A stretch of 34,228 nucleotides of DNA, from NCBI RefSeq assembly GCF_022414595.1, contig NZ_JADWYO010000064.1, forward strand, positions 1 through 34,228, written 5' to 3'. A program made the position numbers and the translations under genes. Position 1 is the first letter of the stretch. Every line of letters starts with the position of its first letter. The notes below the pieces were generated by a model. It was not told where the DNA came from, did no database searches, and worked only from the letters and a program-made list of their open reading frames with translations. Source of the stretch: Streptomyces sp. MUM 203J. GTDB lineage: Bacteria > Actinomycetota > Actinomycetes > Streptomycetales > Streptomycetaceae. This document shows, in pieces, positions 34,101-34,228 of this stretch.

Positions 34101-34133
34101 CAGCAGACCCCCGAGCCGTCCCCGGCGGCGTGA
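31104..34133 (+). CDS. VirB4-like ATPase (TcpF/ConE type)
   Basis: A 1009-residue ATPase that energises assembly and transport in T4SSs. One N-terminal membrane helix (about 3-22) is followed by a Gly/Ser/Asn linker and a large N-terminal domain (about 55-520). The RecA-like domain has Walker A GASGGGKSS (546-554), Walker B ALFVDEAYVV (Asp834, Glu835) and the later TQQAIDL segment. The N-terminal anchor and the insertion around 190-240 make it longer than Gram-negative VirB4 (about 790 aa). AAGGTGAG overlaps the stop of the TcpE-like gene just upstream of ATG 31104. It is downstream of the VirB2- and TcpE-like genes, the standard order, and is the strongest marker that the locus is a T4SS. 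Confidence 0.88.
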   Translation: MFMLILLGGAVAFFVIAMIMAATSSKGANGKQGSGTAGSGARNRNRSGGGGTGSGARREDMRLPYRYADDMIFVHGDSVWTGLVLPTSIDEYLNAVELQAMAEAPARALLNLARGDRNVECHYRKVYQPITAVGWAEELNAVAWDPTENYKAYNFRKAEYQERIGAMRERNILLVKLGSLKRGSGDGSGVLPGGDDPVEEPALSGGLAAAADRAAAGATGVHGEFLAPGLLAQWTQVAREVHESLETLGGSPLTREELVWLIRKPLHGDLPVPPEPVLGSRAWGPDQFDLVVDFSGENRKTHIVLHQYDEVTGEQRTSYTTTLVAANWPTETRFRQSTAWARYAAQNVEFPVEIDMRFTLIPYTRFKDRASKISGNLVDEMNDMANSGRTPDTKLASQVTRAQHLLDDIEEHKMPGMEAQIRFTISAPDVEELERRRRILEMQFKQDLKVTLLRPTRQQWRLLQSQLPGNAPKLPVAPYLRLQEVEQLGAGLPTAGTELGDNPEQRSGKKLGWVGNLVGWAGKMPVHYSLHVGPARNDGGGLAIVGASGGGKSSLALQKFYEESESGVRCLVIDPKTDFAQLCYYLAFGAQVNDPEFAGDAERGVLGTSQSRFQPVNAEFWQETEVVDLLKGQAGVLDPWVIARDVPSGRLLAESMLRGFLGDEDYQRVRLPVIEAMATVVGRYNSAIRQATEQGLNARDAEQQVPRPTLWQVVDEVVQAYDHAVATGDREAAKDLKLAQMLLTELRTLPYARLAFAERPQLLSAMRKRRTVITLRGFQSPAASDPRSWNPAERLAATALMAVVELGSQMLDVGYEKNPVTGEIGLRPKALFVDEAYVVTATESGRDLMRRALKQGRSYLAVTVLITQQAIDLVQIEDSEARSGGANQIHTVFAFKQKSAQEASLVAPLLGRPENDAKVVSALQELRTGVCLQRDADKRVGTVAVDLVFREILAATDTNGTTRPARQSVNPPLSVWDWTFMQEAADPAAGSATAAPPADQQTPEPSPAA

Positions 34134-34173
34134 CCGGCCACATCACGGCACAACCCGACATGAAGGAGTCTCA

Positions 34174-34228
34174 ATGACGAAGTCAAGCCGCCTGCGTGAT
34201 TGGTGGGGCGGAGGTGAACATCCTTCCG
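34174..34228 (+). CDS. Start of the next T4SS-operon gene, truncated by the window edge
   Basis: ATG 34174 follows AAGGAG (34163-34168) at 5 nt and reads MTKSSRLRDWWGGGEHPS to the end of the window. It is 40 bp after the VirB4-like stop in the same direction. Too little is visible to assign a family; position suggests another transfer-apparatus component. Confidence 0.55.
   Translation, partial: MTKSSRLRDWWGGGEHPS

Overview
The window is high-GC (mostly above 70%) actinobacterial chromosome, almost certainly Streptomyces. Supporting signs are the strong G/C third-position bias, frequent GTG and some TTG starts, GGAGG-type ribosome binding sites, a 429-residue citrate synthase beside a RecD2-type helicase, a methylmalonate-semialdehyde dehydrogenase, and a CsoR-type copper operator in front of copZ. 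No rRNA, tRNA, CRISPR array, insertion sequence, integrase or relaxase was recognised.

Left part (1-13.4 kb). A small lipoprotein gene is followed by a translationally coupled pair, a PLP-dependent cysteine-synthase-like enzyme and an MFS transporter, closed by a strong hairpin. A thiol-redox group follows: a peroxiredoxin-like protein convergent with a TlpA-type lipoprotein thioredoxin and CcdA. Divergent from tlpA is an OmpR-type response regulator and histidine kinase pair. Then come a class F sortase coupled to a DUF4142 exported protein, a LuxR-type regulator, and a two-gene ABC-2 operon. The ABC ATPase of that operon is fused behind an exported alpha/beta hydrolase and a membrane helix.

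Middle (13.4-20.1 kb). This holds mmsA with its terminator, a small MerR-like HTH gene, a CsoR-type operator and copZ, and then a 450-bp non-coding region. That region contains C-rich-loop hairpins resembling a 6C-type small RNA, two tandem hairpins with identical loops, and a copy of a dispersed intergenic repeat. citA and a RecD2-like helicase follow on the minus strand.

Right part (20.3-34.2 kb). This is a divergently organised type IV secretion/conjugation-like locus. On the minus strand are a VirD4/TraG coupling ATPase, a bitopic cell-wall hydrolase combining lytic transglycosylase, M23 and NlpC/P60 domains, and a bitopic accessory protein. Upstream of these is a second minus-strand group: a DUF4913 protein, a protein with all four catalytic residues of a CD38/Aplysia-type ADP-ribosyl cyclase, an overlapping 210-aa protein that may be its immunity or partner protein, and a tail-anchored protein. 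On the plus strand are a TcpC/VirB8-like protein, a VirB2-like small membrane protein, a TcpE-like protein, a VirB4-like ATPase, and the start of a further gene cut by the window edge.

Most notable hypothesis: a chromosomal T4SS-like apparatus without a visible relaxase encloses a lower-GC cassette for an NAD-consuming ADP-ribosyl cyclase-like protein and a coupled partner. This could be a protein-secreting (effector) T4SS or a conjugative element carrying a toxin/defence cargo. The cyclase motif match is read directly from the sequence; the delivery and immunity roles are inference.
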